From assembly GCF_000801105.2 (NCBI RefSeq), contig NC_079519.1:9112668-9176667 (forward strand): a stretch of 64,000 bases of DNA. The letters run 5' to 3'. Shown here piece after piece: positions 23,407 through 35,723 of this stretch (within the stretch, counting starts at the first letter, position 1; each line of letters begins with the position of its first letter). The notes beneath the pieces are model-generated. The model was not told the DNA's origin. It was given only the letters and a program-made list of their open reading frames with translations, and searched no databases. The translations under genes were made by a program, and so were the position numbers. This DNA is from Raphanus sativus (taxonomy: Eukaryota; Streptophyta; Magnoliopsida; Brassicales; Brassicaceae).

Positions 23407-24511
23407 CCTTGTTTCAAAAGTAAGGGTTAGAGCTAAACATTTTGATACAGGGTTAAGTCTAACCTTGTTATGTTATGTTGTGTTTTTTTTGAAACACAAA
23501 ACCTTGTTATGTTGTGTCCATATTAACATTCCTAATTAGAGTTCATTAACACACTGTAAAACAATTAAATTCTGAAAACCTGATAAATAATACACAAATG
23601 TATTTTTAATAGAACTGAAGTCTACTCCATATGCACAAAGTAGACTTCATTTGTACTCTACATTTTTATATTGTCAAGAAATTCTACTTTCATTCGTTAA
23701 AAACCTAATCGAACAAGAAATTTCATAGTTCCATAATTATAACACATTAACTTTTGAAATTCATTCAAGACCATTAGGATTTATTAGTACGGATTGTAAA
23801 ACAAAAAAAAAATCGTGAAAACATGATGAATAATACACAAATAAACTTTTAATATAATTTTGACATAAAATTTAACTAAAGTCTACTCCATCTGCAGAAA
23901 GTAGACAGCGAGGAAAATCTATTATTTAGGTTATCTTCTGAAATTACATAATCGTAAGTTATATTTTGTATTTAAAAAAAGTTGTGTGTTTTAGACGAGT
24001 AAACTTTGAAATAAATCTACATGGAAAAGGTTAGTTTGCAGTTGATCATAATTCACCTAGTATTTGACTTTCAAGTGCATAATTTATATTTAGTCTACAC
24101 TTTTAAATTTTTTAAAAGAGATCAATTTTTTAATTTACCAATTTTTACTTTCCATAAGTAGACTTTATCGGAAGTTTAGCCTCAAACCTGACATATTAGT
24201 TTTGAACAAAATTTCAATTAATTAAATAGTAGACATTTTTGAAATCTACACTTTTTAAGATTAGTAGACACATGAAGTTGAAGTATACACTTAAAAAAAT
24301 TCGTATCAATCTCTTAAAATTTTAGTTAAATGAAAAGTAACATAACTTTGTAGAGTAGACTTCATGCGATGTCTGCTAAAAAAGTTGAAGTTTTTTACAA
24401 ATGCAAAAATGATCTCTTACAGAAGTGAAGTCTACTTGATGAAGTCTGTTATGAAAAGTCAAATATCTTGTCAAATTTAAAACTAACTTCTTATACTTAG
24501 ACTACCCATAA
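23407..24511. other. AT-rich stretch with dispersed GTAGACTT motifs
   Basis: No gene. The 10-mer-like motif AGTAGACTTCAT or its reverse complement appears about nine times between 23618 and 24440 in both orientations, perhaps the wreck of an old terminal-repeat element. Confidence 0.45.
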
Positions 24512-24518
24512 ATCTACC

Positions 24519-24520
<2 letters not shown>

Positions 24521-24561
<41 letters not shown>

Positions 24562-24847
24562 GGGATGTTCCGCAACCCATAGACCCGTAGACACTTCCGT
24601 AGTTTTCCGCAACCCATAGGCCCGTAGTCACTTCCGTAGCTTTCCGCAATCCTTAGGCCCGTAGTCACCCCTGGCCCGAAACCAGCCGTTACTAATACCC
24701 ATTACCCAAGGGCCCAGCACCAACACCGCGCTTAAATTTAAACTTGGGGAGAGCGTAAAGCATTTCGTGGCCACAAGGGGTATTCGAACCCGGGTCCGTA
24801 TCGGCGTTGGAACTGCCTCAAGACCACTAGCCCACCACCTTGTGGTT
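24521..24847 (-). mobile_element. tRNA-derived SINE
   Basis: Read on the minus strand, the element starts ACCACAAGGTGGTGGGCTAG (pol III A-box region) and has a B box in GGGTTCGAATACC. It ends in a poly(A) tract of about 36 (plus-strand T run from 24521). The target duplication ATCTACCAG occurs at 24512-24520 and 24848-24856. The 3' part has three tandem units of about 37 bp built on TTCCGCAACCCATAGGCCCG (plus-strand sense, about 24565-24668). Full length appears preserved. Confidence 0.9.
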
Positions 24848-24856
24848 ATCTACCAG

Positions 24857-25858
24857 TTTTTTTTGTTTTTAAAAGGTGAAGATGTAAATTTCTAGAAAAT
24901 TCTGTGGTGCAAAACATAATTTGGTTAACGGTAAAACTAATCTTTGCGTTGATAAGTAAAATGCATAATACATTTACGAATAACCATGGACATATAGACA
25001 AATCTATCTATGGTCACAGCACAAAATTGTATAGTGACGAAAAATCATGTAAATAGTTATATTTCATAGTGTAAGTTTGTTTTAGATTTTTCTACTGTCC
25101 AGACTGTAAATATAATAAAATAAAAGATGAGTTGACAATTTTCAATAAAGAATCACCAAAATATGAAAGTTTTCTTTTAAAAATAAAAGATGAAAAAATT
25201 TAGATAAAAATAGAGAGTAAATGAGATGAAAGGAAGTTTTGTTGGTGTAAAGTGAGACGAAAAGAGATGAAAAATCATTATTTGAGTTTTATTATTTGAG
25301 CTCCAAAATTATTATCCACGGTGGTTAGATAAAAATTTAGCTAGGGTGTTAATGGTTTTTACCAATTTTCAAAAAAAAAAAAAAAATAATGACATTTTGT
25401 AAATATTTGAAAATTTTAAGAATTATATAGGAAAGATATAGTAGACAAAAAATATTATATTTGTATTGGCTTGAAATTTTAGGTTATATGTGCCAAACTC
25501 AAAGATTTATTGTTCAAACAATAGTCACACACTCACTCTCCTTTCCCACGGAAAGAAGGCAGGCAACCATCCTATTGTTTTACTCTCAGGGTAAAGCTTT
25601 AGTAAAGCCTTTCCCCACTGATATGCTTCAGTTTTCTGGTAATTCTTAAATTACCATCGAGGTATTTATAAGATATTCTTGAACTTTACTTAAGATTCTA
25701 GTGGCACTAATATAAAATTACATATTTTTAACGACTCAAAAAAAACTCTCAAAGATTATCGTTCTTTCATCTGAACTTTAAACAAAATTATATACTATAC
25801 TAGGAAAACAATATTATATATATACATATATATAAAAGGGTGCCCTATATAAAATATA
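24857..25858. other. AT-rich intergenic stretch
   Basis: Nothing recognised. It ends in a TATATATACATATATATA low-complexity run just before the Helitron pair. Confidence 0.5.
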
Positions 25859-26545
25859 CTAGATTTTGATCCGCGCTTTTGAAGCGCGGGATATTTTACG
25901 ATGAAAAATTTCACTAATAATTTAACAAATATTTTGGTAATTTTTAAAGAGTGTGTATTTAAAATATTTTTGTTTTTAAATCAGTATTTTTAAATTCAAC
26001 CCGATTGTGATTATACCGGTTAATCCGGAGATCTGACAATTCAATTTATGTTTTTAAAATATTTATATTAAAAAATCACTAAAATCCGAGACTAACAGAT
26101 TATACTGATGGATGACCGATATGTAATCTAATTGGATTTAAATTGTAATAGTTTCATAGTTTGTAATCTTATAATCGAAATTTTAAAGTTCACTATTTGC
26201 AATTTATGAAATTATGACGTTTCAACAAAATTTTAAAGAGAAAATGATAGATATAAAATAACTAAGATTAATTATTGTATTATTTGGAAATATTGATAGT
26301 AGTATAAAAAATATATTGTTTGGAAACATTGATAGTAGTATAAAGAAATAAGTATATTGTTTGGAAACATTGATAGTAGTATAAAGAAATAAGTATATTG
26401 TTTGGAAACATGGATAGTAGTATAAAGAAATGAACATTAGTGATTTAATGTATGTTTAACTATAAAATATAAAGGTGTATTTAATTTAAAAACTTACAAA
26501 ATAAATGTCAGGTCCAACAGAATGTTTCTGTTTTAATAAGATAGA
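25859..26545 (-). mobile_element. Non-autonomous Helitron, copy 1 of a head-to-tail pair
   Basis: On the minus strand the 3' end is a perfect hairpin (CCCGCGCTT..AAGCGCGG), then about 12 nt, then CTAG; the 5' end is TCTATCTTATTAAAACAGAA. Length is 687 bp. It holds four tandem units of about 37-40 bp around TTTGGAAACATTGATAGTAG (26280-26430). It abuts copy 2 without a single base between them. Confidence 0.88.
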
Positions 26546-27232
26546 CTAGATTTTGACCCGCGCTTTTGAAGCGCGGGATATTTTACGATGAAATTTTTTA
26601 CTAATAATTTAACAAATATTTTGGTAATTTTTAAAGAGTGTGTATTTAAAATATTTTTGTATTTAAATCAGTATTTTTAAATTCAACCCGATTGTGATTA
26701 TACCGGTTAATCCGGAGATCTGACAATTCAATTTATGTTTTTAAAATATTCATATTAAAAATCACTAAAACCCGAGACTAACCGATTGAGCTGATGGATG
26801 ACCGATATGTAATCTAATTGGATTTAAATTGTAATAGTTTCATAATTTGTAATCTTATAATCGAAATTTTAAAGTTCACTATTTTGCAATTTATGAAATT
26901 ATGACGTTTTTACAAAATTTTAAAGAGAAAATGATAGATATAAAATAACTAAGATTAATTATTGTATTATTTGGAAACATTGATAGTAGTATAAAAAATA
27001 TATTGTTTGGAAACATTGATAGTAGTATAAAGAAATAAGTATATTGTTTGGAAACATTGATAGTATTATAAAGAAATAAGTATATTGTTTGGAAACATGG
27101 ATAATAGTATAAAGAAAGGAACATTAGTGATTTAATGTATGTTTAACTATAATGTATAAAGGTGTATTTAATTTAAAAATTTATAAAATAAATGTTAGGT
27201 CCAACAGAATGTTTATGTTTTAATAAGATAGA
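26546..27232 (-). mobile_element. Non-autonomous Helitron, copy 2 of a head-to-tail pair
   Basis: Same ends, same 687-bp length and same internal array (26955-27115) as copy 1, with scattered substitutions and small indels. The pair as a whole is flanked by A (25858) and T (27233), a single AT target, so the two elements entered together or one arose by read-through of the other's end. Confidence 0.88.
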
Positions 27233-29876
27233 TGATTTCTTATATAAAATATCATCTTTTAGTGTAAGATGGAGAATCAAAATGGTATGGCTCAAAGTAA
27301 AGGACAGACTTCTTTGTGACCCTTCGAGCAATTTCTACGTCAAGAGAACATATTCGTTTCTTTACTTTAACCACGCTAAAGTATTGTCACAACAGCAGGA
27401 GAATATTTCCCAACTTTTTCCCTTATCATTATCATTCCCAAATAATTTTGAGCCCTCAATTTTTTCCATTATCATCGTATAATTTTCTTCTTTAATCTGA
27501 CTGTGGACCTATCATCTCAGTCTAAGTAAAAGATGATAATTAAGTATGCCGCATATATACCTTCACATAAACTTTCCTTTCATCAACAAGATGCGCTTCC
27601 TTTGTGTGTTATAACATGCATGATCTTCGACTATTAACTAACTAATCTTTTGATCAGTATTCTAACTAAATACATAACAAGTAAAGCATACTTCAGCAAC
27701 AAAAATGGACAATATACGTCAAATATAAAGCGATTTCTGTTTTGTAGCCAGTAGACTACAAAGCAATGATATTTTATAGGTCATTTAAACATTGATTTCT
27801 TGCGTGGGACCTAGTTTTTAATGTGTTATTCAGTTTGCCTAAAGCCTTCATCTTTAAATATTTTTAATCTTTTATTTACTTCTATTTTCAAATACTGTGA
27901 CACGTCAGGCTTTCGTTAATATTTCCCTGCTAATATTTAAATATGTACCACACCTAGGAATTTTTTACTTTCTGAGCCATTTTTCATCTTTCTTATTTCA
28001 CAATAAGTCACTTACCACTTGTTACATACTTCTGCTTGCTTAAAAGACCTCAAAGTCCTCAGTTTAGAGAAGTAACGATTTTGGTTCAATTTAAATAAAC
28101 CAAACCACACTCTCACCGGTCCATACTACAGAAGACCATTTTCAATCGAAACAAATTCATTGTCAATAGCATCAACCTTATTCTCTCCTCTTTGCTCCAT
28201 TTTTATCATTCTCAGGCTTCTCTCCAAAACACCTATTTTCCATTTTGTTGGCATATCACTTAACGTTCAGATTGAAAAAGAAGAAGAAGACAAAACACCA
28301 AAAAATCTTATGAAAAAAACAAAGCTTTATGTAACTGAGATTAAAGAAGAAGAAAGAGATTGGAAAATTGAAAGAATAATTGGTCGAGGGTTGGCGAAAT
28401 CAGTTTCGACAGGAACGATCCCTCTCTTCGTGATGATCTACGCGACGGTGAGCATAGCCATCTCTGTTCTTCTAGATCCTTTAATTGATTCTCGTTTCAT
28501 TCTGTTAGTTTCTTAGTGTTTTGTGGATTTCAAAATTTAGATCTGCAAAATTTCGATTTCAAAATCCAGATCTGAAAAGATGTGGACGGATAGCGTGTGA
28601 ATGGGGTTACGTGGACGCCTCAACAATTTTTGGACAGAGTAGAAGTAAGAAAGATTTATGGACGTCCTTAGCAAACTGACATAATTCTCAAGCTCTCATC
28701 CACAAAATATTTACTTTCTATCCCCTATGTGCGTTTTCACAATCTGCCTTTTGTGTATTTTTGTGATTGATACCCCAACCTATATAATATGTTAAACCTA
28801 ACTCTAGGTAATTTGTATTATGTGGATGCAATAGAATTGGAAAAGTGTATACAGCTGGAATAGATACAAACACGTTTTGTGGATGTAATAGACGTAAAAG
28901 AGTTTTGTGGACGGTAAGAAGGTTTTGTAGATATAATAGAATAGAAATAAAAAAGATTTTTGCATGGAATAAATTTATAGGTCTGGCCACAATTTAATGG
29001 ACATAGTAGAAGTAAGAAATATTTGTGGATGGAATAAATGCACAGATCCGACCACAATTTAGGATCAAACCGCAGTGAACCAATTTAAGAAAGGACATTT
29101 AATAAATGAAACACTAAACCGGGACGGTACCGGTTTCTCTTCCCTTCCCGCTATATACCAAACCCCATCAAACCAAGCTTCATTTAACAAAAGGGTTTTT
29201 AAGACAAAACACATGACGCAGAAGAGGAGAAAGTATGTAACAAGTGTAAAGTGGCCCGCGACGTAAACGAAAGACAAAAAGTAGCCCATTACGTAAACGA
29301 CTCCACATCTAGCTAGTAGACGTGTAGATTAATCTCTCTTTTTTTTTTGCTTATAGTAGACGTGTAAATTTAATCCTGATATTGTCGTGTAATGGTTTTC
29401 CAATAATTAAGATCATGCAACGAATAAAGTAACTCATACGAATTATATGGCTAACGCGTTACACTATATTATTGCAAAGATGAGCGGATGCAATTAAAGA
29501 AGGGGAATGGATGCACTCAATAACATTTGAAACTAATTTGTTTGGTAATACCGACATGAGAAGTAGATTTTCAAGTTAGAAGGAAACTCTCTTGCTGCCT
29601 CCAATAATGTGTTTGCTTCAGTTATATTCTTTAAAATTTTGTTTTGTTATGAAATAGCAATATCTGTCATTCTCTTTTAATTCTTATTTTTCTCATGTGC
29701 GTTAAATTTACTTCTAGATCCGTCTCTTACTGAAAATTCTTTTTACTAAGATTTTTTTTGCATCACCTTTGTATCAGCTACATCAAAACTCATACTATAA
29801 GAACAAAACCTTGATTCCAGAACTCTCTCACTTACACACTTTCCTTTTCTTATTCGTCTCATTCTCTCTCTTTCTC
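27233..29876. other. Intergenic, no confident gene
   Basis: One short frame from ATG 28310 to 28516 encodes a Lys/Glu-rich start and a hydrophobic end (TIPLFVMIYATVSIAISVLL) followed by a donor-like GTGAGC. I cannot assign it. Positions 28800-29060 repeat TTTTGTGGATGTAATAGAAG-like words imperfectly. The rest is AT-rich. Confidence 0.4.
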
Positions 29877-30592
29877 ATGACGAGTAGTAGTGGAAGCCTC
29901 AAACTAGAGATCCACACCGACGACAAGACGCCAGGAAAGTGGAGCGTACCGCTCAGCGAGGAAGTTTTCTGGAGGCTCTTAAGCTGCGGAGGAGGCTCGG
30001 AGAAAGCTGTGTTCAGCGAGGGGTCTATTTTCAGCCCGTTCTTGTTCGGGAAGTACTTTGATCCGTCTGATGCGTTTCCATTGTGGGAATTCGAGGCAGA
30101 TGTTTTGCTAGCAAGCCTCAGGAGCATAGGACAGTGTAGAGTCGATTGGTTGCAAACCGACCAAGCTTATGTCCTTAAATCTGACCTCGCCGGTATATAC
30201 TTCCTACATTCTCTTATTTATTTTTCTTTTTTTTAAGCTTCATCAAAGAAAAATTATATGTAAAATGTTTTATACATGCAATCCTTTTCCTCGAGGTTCA
30301 AGGAAAACTGATTATATTTTTGGTACTAGTGGTGGGGAAAAATAACGTGCATGTGTACGTGGACGTTAAAGGAAAAGTGATGGAGATTAGTGGCCAATGG
30401 AGCATTAATAAGAAAACGGCGGCCAACGGCGACTGGAGAAGCGGCCAGTGGTGGGAATACGGTTATGTTCGCCGTCTCGAGCTACCCGGCGATGCCGACC
30501 CCCAAAACTCCGATGCTTTCCTTTCCAACAAAGACGAGTACTCTTTCTTAGAGATCATAATCCCCAAGATTAATTCTAAGAACAAATTCTAA
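29877..30592 (+). CDS. HSP21.7: Class VI small heat-shock protein (HSP20 family), HSP21.7 orthologue
   Basis: Two exons, 29877-30192 and 30330-30592, encode 192 residues, the length I recall for Arabidopsis At5g54660. The start MTSSSGSLKLEIH at 29877 is preferred over an upstream in-frame TTG because it matches the family N terminus. The alpha-crystallin domain covers the C-terminal half: CRVDWLQTDQAYVLKSDLA, the split strand VVGKNNVHVYVDVKGKVMEISGQW, then YVRRLELPGDAD and a final YSFLEIIIPKI, where I-P-K-I supplies the IXI motif for oligomer assembly. It would act as an ATP-independent holdase chaperone. Class VI members are plant-specific and cytosol/nuclear as far as known. Only a weak heat-shock-like TTCCAGAA occurs near 29815, so heat induction is not evident. 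Confidence 0.93.
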
Positions 30593-31429
30593 TTTGATGT
30601 GTCATTAATCATTATTGGCGTTTTATGAGCATGAAGTTTTAGTTTTTTTTTCTTCTTAATATAGAATGATATGTAATACTTTTCTGTTGTGGACAATGAA
30701 TGATATAAACATGCGTACATAATATATTTAAGGGAAATTGTCTAAACTACCACATTCCTACTACCACTTTTCATTTTTACCTTAACCAACTTTACCTTTA
30801 AAATTTTAGTAGACAAAATACCACTATACCCCTGAATAACTAAATCTAAATTACTCTCTTTCTTCCCCAATTCCAGATCCGAGAGTTCTCCGGGTTGATT
30901 TTGAATTCGACGGTGATCGGAGCGGACGAATTGTCCGGCGGATTTAACGGCTCTGGCTGAGTGCTCCGGCGGATTTTACGGTGCTGGCGAGTTCTCCGAC
31001 GAAGAAGCTCGGGAGGAAAAAGACGATCTCTCACTTTCTCCTCCATTGACGGTGGTGACGAGCCTTGATTCGCTTTTGGAGAAGCTCAAAGTGGAGGGGC
31101 CTTACCTTCCACCAAGCATCAGGAGAGATCCAGAGACAGCCTTTTGTAATAGGTCAGTTCAGCTTTTTTACTTGGCTGAATAGTGTTGATCTGATATTCT
31201 GTGGCTTGATTTTTGATTGGTTAGGTGTTGCTGGAGGCGCAGCATTGGGAAAGACTACTGTCTGTTGCAGTAATCTTCTTACTGACTTAAGCTTAGTGTC
31301 TTTCCTGTGTTGGCTCAGGACTCAGGAGGAATGTGTTAGAGATCACTACTACTAGATTTAAGTTTTCTTTTGAAATAACCTTTTGTTTTATTTAATCTAT
31401 GTGAAGGGATCACACAAAGGACGGTGGAG

Positions 31430-32168
31430 AGACGGACAAGAAAGCAAAATGGTTTTTTAGCGTCAAGAAAGCATTCAGCCCAGATTCAAAGGTAATGAAA
31501 ACTTTGTGCTAATTCATATTTTATATTATTGTGTTTCTTGACATTTCTGTTGTTTGATGTTTTTTTCAGAAGTCGAAGCACAGATCCCGAGAGCCCAAAT
31601 GGTGTGATCTTTATCCTTCCTCCCCTGTTGGATAACGCCAGACATTCTCCTCCTCCACCTCCACTTGAGGTGAGAGTAGCTGAAGTGGTTGTTGAACGAA
31701 ACATCAATCTTTCCCCTCCTTCTACAGATGCTGTGAATGCTACGACCACTGGTGTTCCTCTAGTCCCATCTTCATCATCTTCTGCTCCTCCTGAGGTGGT
31801 TCGTCCTCGTGCTGCACCTACTCGGTTTGCTGGAAAGTCAAACGAAGAAGCGGCTGCTATCTTGATTCAGACTATATTCAGAGCCTATTTGGTATGTTCT
31901 TTGGTTCCTGGATCTTTCAGTTGTTTTACTGTTCTGTTTTTTTTTGTGGTGTGTAACTTTGTCTTGCTTGGTACATGCAAAAAGAGCAATACGGGCGATG
32001 AGGGGTTTGGTCAGGCTTAAGTCATTGATGGAAGGATCTGTTGTTAAACGTCAAGCAGCAAACACTTTGAAATGTATGCAGACACTCTCTCGTGTACAGT
32101 CTCAAATCCGAGAAAGGAGAATCAGGATGTCCGAAGAGAATCAGGATGTCAGTCTCAAATATTTATAA
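31430..32168 (+). pseudogene. IQD2: IQD2-like calmodulin-binding protein fragment
   Basis: Three exons of an IQ67-domain gene can be followed. The first is KKAKWFFSVKKAFSPDSK (start codon position now ACG instead of ATG), ending at a donor at about 31492. The second runs from about 31570, out of frame at first and then SPNGVIF, RVAEVVVERN and PTRFAGKSNEEAAAILIQTIFRAYL. The third has AKRAIRAMRGLVRLKSLMEG to RRIRMSEENQ. The IQ motif and the Arg-rich 67-residue core are recognisable; IQDs scaffold calmodulin at microtubules. The copy ends abruptly at EENQ, lacks the C-terminal two-thirds, and the acceptor before exon 3 appears destroyed (AT in place of AG). Confidence 0.8.
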
Positions 32169-33922
32169 ATAAATGTATAAACTTTTATAAATAGCTTAAA
32201 GTTTTGTAAATAGTTTTATGAACCCTTTTAAATAGGTTTACAAACCTTTATAAATAGTTATGTAAATATTTATATGGTTTTATAGACCTTTGTAATTTTT
32301 TATAAACTCTATATAAACTCTTCAAAACCCATTAAAACCTTTTATTAACCCTTAAATATCTCATATTATTTTTTATAAATTCATTTAAACCCTTTATAAA
32401 CTTTATAAACCCTTATAAATAGTTTTATAAATATTTTGAAGTGTTTTTATAAACTTTACAGATGACTTTATAAAATTTATAAATAATGGTTCATAATTTT
32501 TTATAAACTATAATAAATGGTTTATATACAAAACTGTTTTTGTATATTCATATGATTGGTTTTATAAATCTGTATAAACACACATAAATAATTTTATTAA
32601 TCATTATAGATACTTCCTTCTTGCAAACACAATTAATCCATCCAAGAATACATAAATAGATTGAAAGACAGATCATACCAAATGATGTATTTTTATGAAT
32701 GATTTATGGACTTTATAGAGGCATGAAGAAACAAATTGTTTACATACCTTTTATAAAAGGTTTATAGACCCTTTATAAATGATTAATAAGCCGTTGTAAA
32801 TAGTTTCTAAACTTTCTAAAAACTTTTATGAACTTTATAAATGTTTTATAAACTCTTATAAATTATTTATATAACTTTATAAAATATTTTACAAACCTTA
32901 TAAATTGTCTTATAAGCATTTCTCAATGGTTATGAACTCTTATAAATGATTTAAAGACCTTCTAACTGATTTCTTTTATAAAACATTTAGAAACTGTTTA
33001 TAGACTTTATAAACTTCTTTATAAGCCTTTATAAATTGTTTATATACTCTTACAAATAATTTATAAACATTTAAAAATGATTTACAAACTTTATAAACTA
33101 TTTTTTATAAACTTTACAAAAGATTCATAGACTGTTATTAACTCTTATTGATTATTTATATATTCTTGTAAACCCTTATAAATTATTTTACAAACTCTTA
33201 TAAATTATTTTATAAGCCTTTATAAATGGTTATAGATTCTTATGAATGATTTAGGGATTTTCAAATTGATTTGTAAACGTATATAAACCTTATAAATTGT
33301 TTATTAACTTTAACGTTTTCATAAGCATTTATAAATTGTTTATTAACATATAAATGGTGATAATGTACTACTTTTTCATATATTAAGCTTCTTTTGTGTT
33401 TGTTTAGTCACTATCAGTTTCTAATAACTAGTGTTTACATGTTTGTGAGTTTTCTCGAGTATTAAGTGGAGAAAGGCAGAAGAAAGTGACCTGGGAAAAA
33501 GTTGTGCTAATCCACCTGAAACATTCTTCTGGTGAGGCCTTATTATAATCATCTTCATTATTTAAAACGAAAATGTTTACAACTGACATTAAAACAAGAG
33601 AAGATATTAAAAAAGAACACTACAGATATTTAAATCATTTATAAGAGTTCATCTTCTCACTTATAAATAATTTATAAATTAATTTATAAACACTTATAAA
33701 TAAATGTATAAACTCTTATAAATAAATGTATAAACTCTTATAAATAGCTTATATGTTCTTGTAATAGTTTTACAAACCTTTATAAATAGTAATATAAATA
33801 TTTATATGCGTTTTATAAACTTTATAGATTTATACAAGGTTGATACAAGGTTTTATAAGCTCTTATAAATTTATAAATATTTTATAAATGGTTTTATATG
33901 CCTTTATAAATAGTTATATAAA

Positions 33923-34018
<96 letters not shown>

Positions 34019-34135
34019 GATAAAGGTTTATAAATGATTCTAAATCTTCATAAATGGTTTATAAACATTTATAAATTATTTATAATCCTTATAAAGTCTT
34101 ATAAACTGATTTTATAAACTCTTATAAATAAACTA
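32169..34135. repeat. 2 kb TTTATAAA-rich degenerate array with (TA)n microsatellite
   Basis: The stretch is built almost entirely from variants of AAACTCTTATAAATGGTTTATA in both orientations with no fixed period. A (TA)n tract at about 33927-34010 interrupts it. A short non-repetitive island at about 33380-33640 looks like intron/exon remnant. The whole lies inside the candidate Pack-MULE. Confidence 0.8.
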
Positions 34136-34386
34136 TACTTTAATAATATATTAAGAAACGAGAAGCCAGTCACGATCAAGCTCGTGAGCGTGGTTTAGAG
34201 CTGAGATGAAATCCGGGAGGAGAAGATTGTGTGGATCTATTAGGACAGATACGTCGGATACATAAGCTTAAGAGAGCTTCGAGCGTATACAAAGCTTATC
34301 CATAAACCAGCGTTACAGAAACCAAACAGCAGACTAGTTTTTAGCAAAAAAAAAAAAAAAAAACAGCAGACTAGTTTGGAGATATA

Positions 34387-35271
34387 TTAATACGTAACGT
34401 TGTTGGGCAGATTTCTGATGACGTTGCTCTTCATTCCCAGCTTAACATGCATCCTAGCTCCTCTTTTGTTCATCTATCTCATCACCTTCATCCTCACCAT
34501 CCATTCAACAAATCAGATTCTAAAGAAAAGAGAGTAGAAAGAGAGTATCATCTCTGATGGGTCTCAAAAACAAACCTCATGGCTAAAGAGTTGACAATGC
34601 GTTTCTGAGAAGACGGTGGTGGCTTCTGTTTGTAGTAACGCATGAACTCTCGAGACCAAGAGTCCTGGACGTTACTTTGTTCTCCCCTCTCTTGGTGATC
34701 ACAAGCTCAGACCCACCAAATAGCTCTACCGTATTAGCTGATTCACCAGCTACAACATCTGGTTTTCGCCTTCATTGGTGTAACTATACAAAAACACACA
34801 CATTCAATATAAACAAACAGTTTCTATGATAAACAAGATACTAAAACAGAGGAAGAAGAACAGAGAGAGAGAGACCTGCTGCTGTAGTCATAGAACTCTT
34901 CTAGCTCTGCATCTTCTTCGTCACCACCATCACCGTAATGCACTTTGCAGTGACTCTTGGCTTCCATATGGTTTCGAACAGCTTCCAAACTGCTGAAAGG
35001 ATGGCACAGTTCATTGCAGTACAGACAAATGAAGTCCCTCTTGACCTGTAAGAGAGACAAAAAATCTTTAACTGTCTGAACATGATGACTAAAGTGTTAC
35101 CTTTAAACCAACATAGGTTAGAAAACCTTTAGGATATTTCAAGTACTCGATGTCAGGAATGAAGAACCCATGGAACTTATGCATATGAACCATACACTTC
35201 TCAATCGTCTTATGCTTCTTATCACACATCAAACAGCAACTCGGATCCAACTCAAACTGAAGACAACGCAT
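34387..35271 (-). pseudogene. REI1-like (REIL) zinc-finger protein fragment
   Basis: From 35271 down: ELDPSCCLMCDKKHKTIEKC and HKFHGFFIPDIEYL (first C2H2-type finger), intron at about 35090-35045, then KRDFICLYCNELCHPFSSLE and HMEAKSHCKVHYGDGGDEED (second finger and acidic patch). Frame-broken GENQM, ANTVELFGGSELVITKR follow (34760-34680), and finally VKLGMKSNVIRNLPNNVTY with TAA at 34389-34387. This is the C-terminal two-thirds of REIL1/REIL2, cytosolic factors in late 60S ribosome maturation. The N-terminal part is absent and at least one frameshift and an insertion (about 34430-34590) break the frame. Confidence 0.85.
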
Positions 35272-35723
35272 ATTTCTCTAGACGCAAAATTCCATCTCAA
35301 TAAAATGCAAACAGTGAACAAGACTCTAGAGACCTTGCTTTGATCTCTCTTGTACACTGGAAAGGAAGGTAACAAGACAGTATTCAAGATGTATCTATTA
35401 TCCATTAACCTACTACTTATAAGTTAGTATCATATAGAGTTTTTACACAAAAGCAACAATGTCAGGCAAAATATGCCATAAGCACCACCTCACACAAAAG
35501 TCTCACACTTGACATATCCTCTCTTCTCCCCTCATGAGACATTCTCTTTGTTCTGGTTACGAGTTGCATTTCACTCAGCAGCAGCAGCCTGTTCAACGCA
35601 TATCATTCAGCTTCCCCCCCCCCCCCATTGTTTTCAAACAATCCCTATTCTATCTTTCTCTAAAATATCAACTATGTAGTAGACATATGATGCATACAGA
35701 GCTGAATGTTATATTAGTTAAAC

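Noticed and set aside
28160..28516. 118-codon frame with a hydrophobic end
   Set aside because: It starts at TTG rather than ATG, has no recognisable family and no upstream promoter; kept only as a remark in the intergenic entry.
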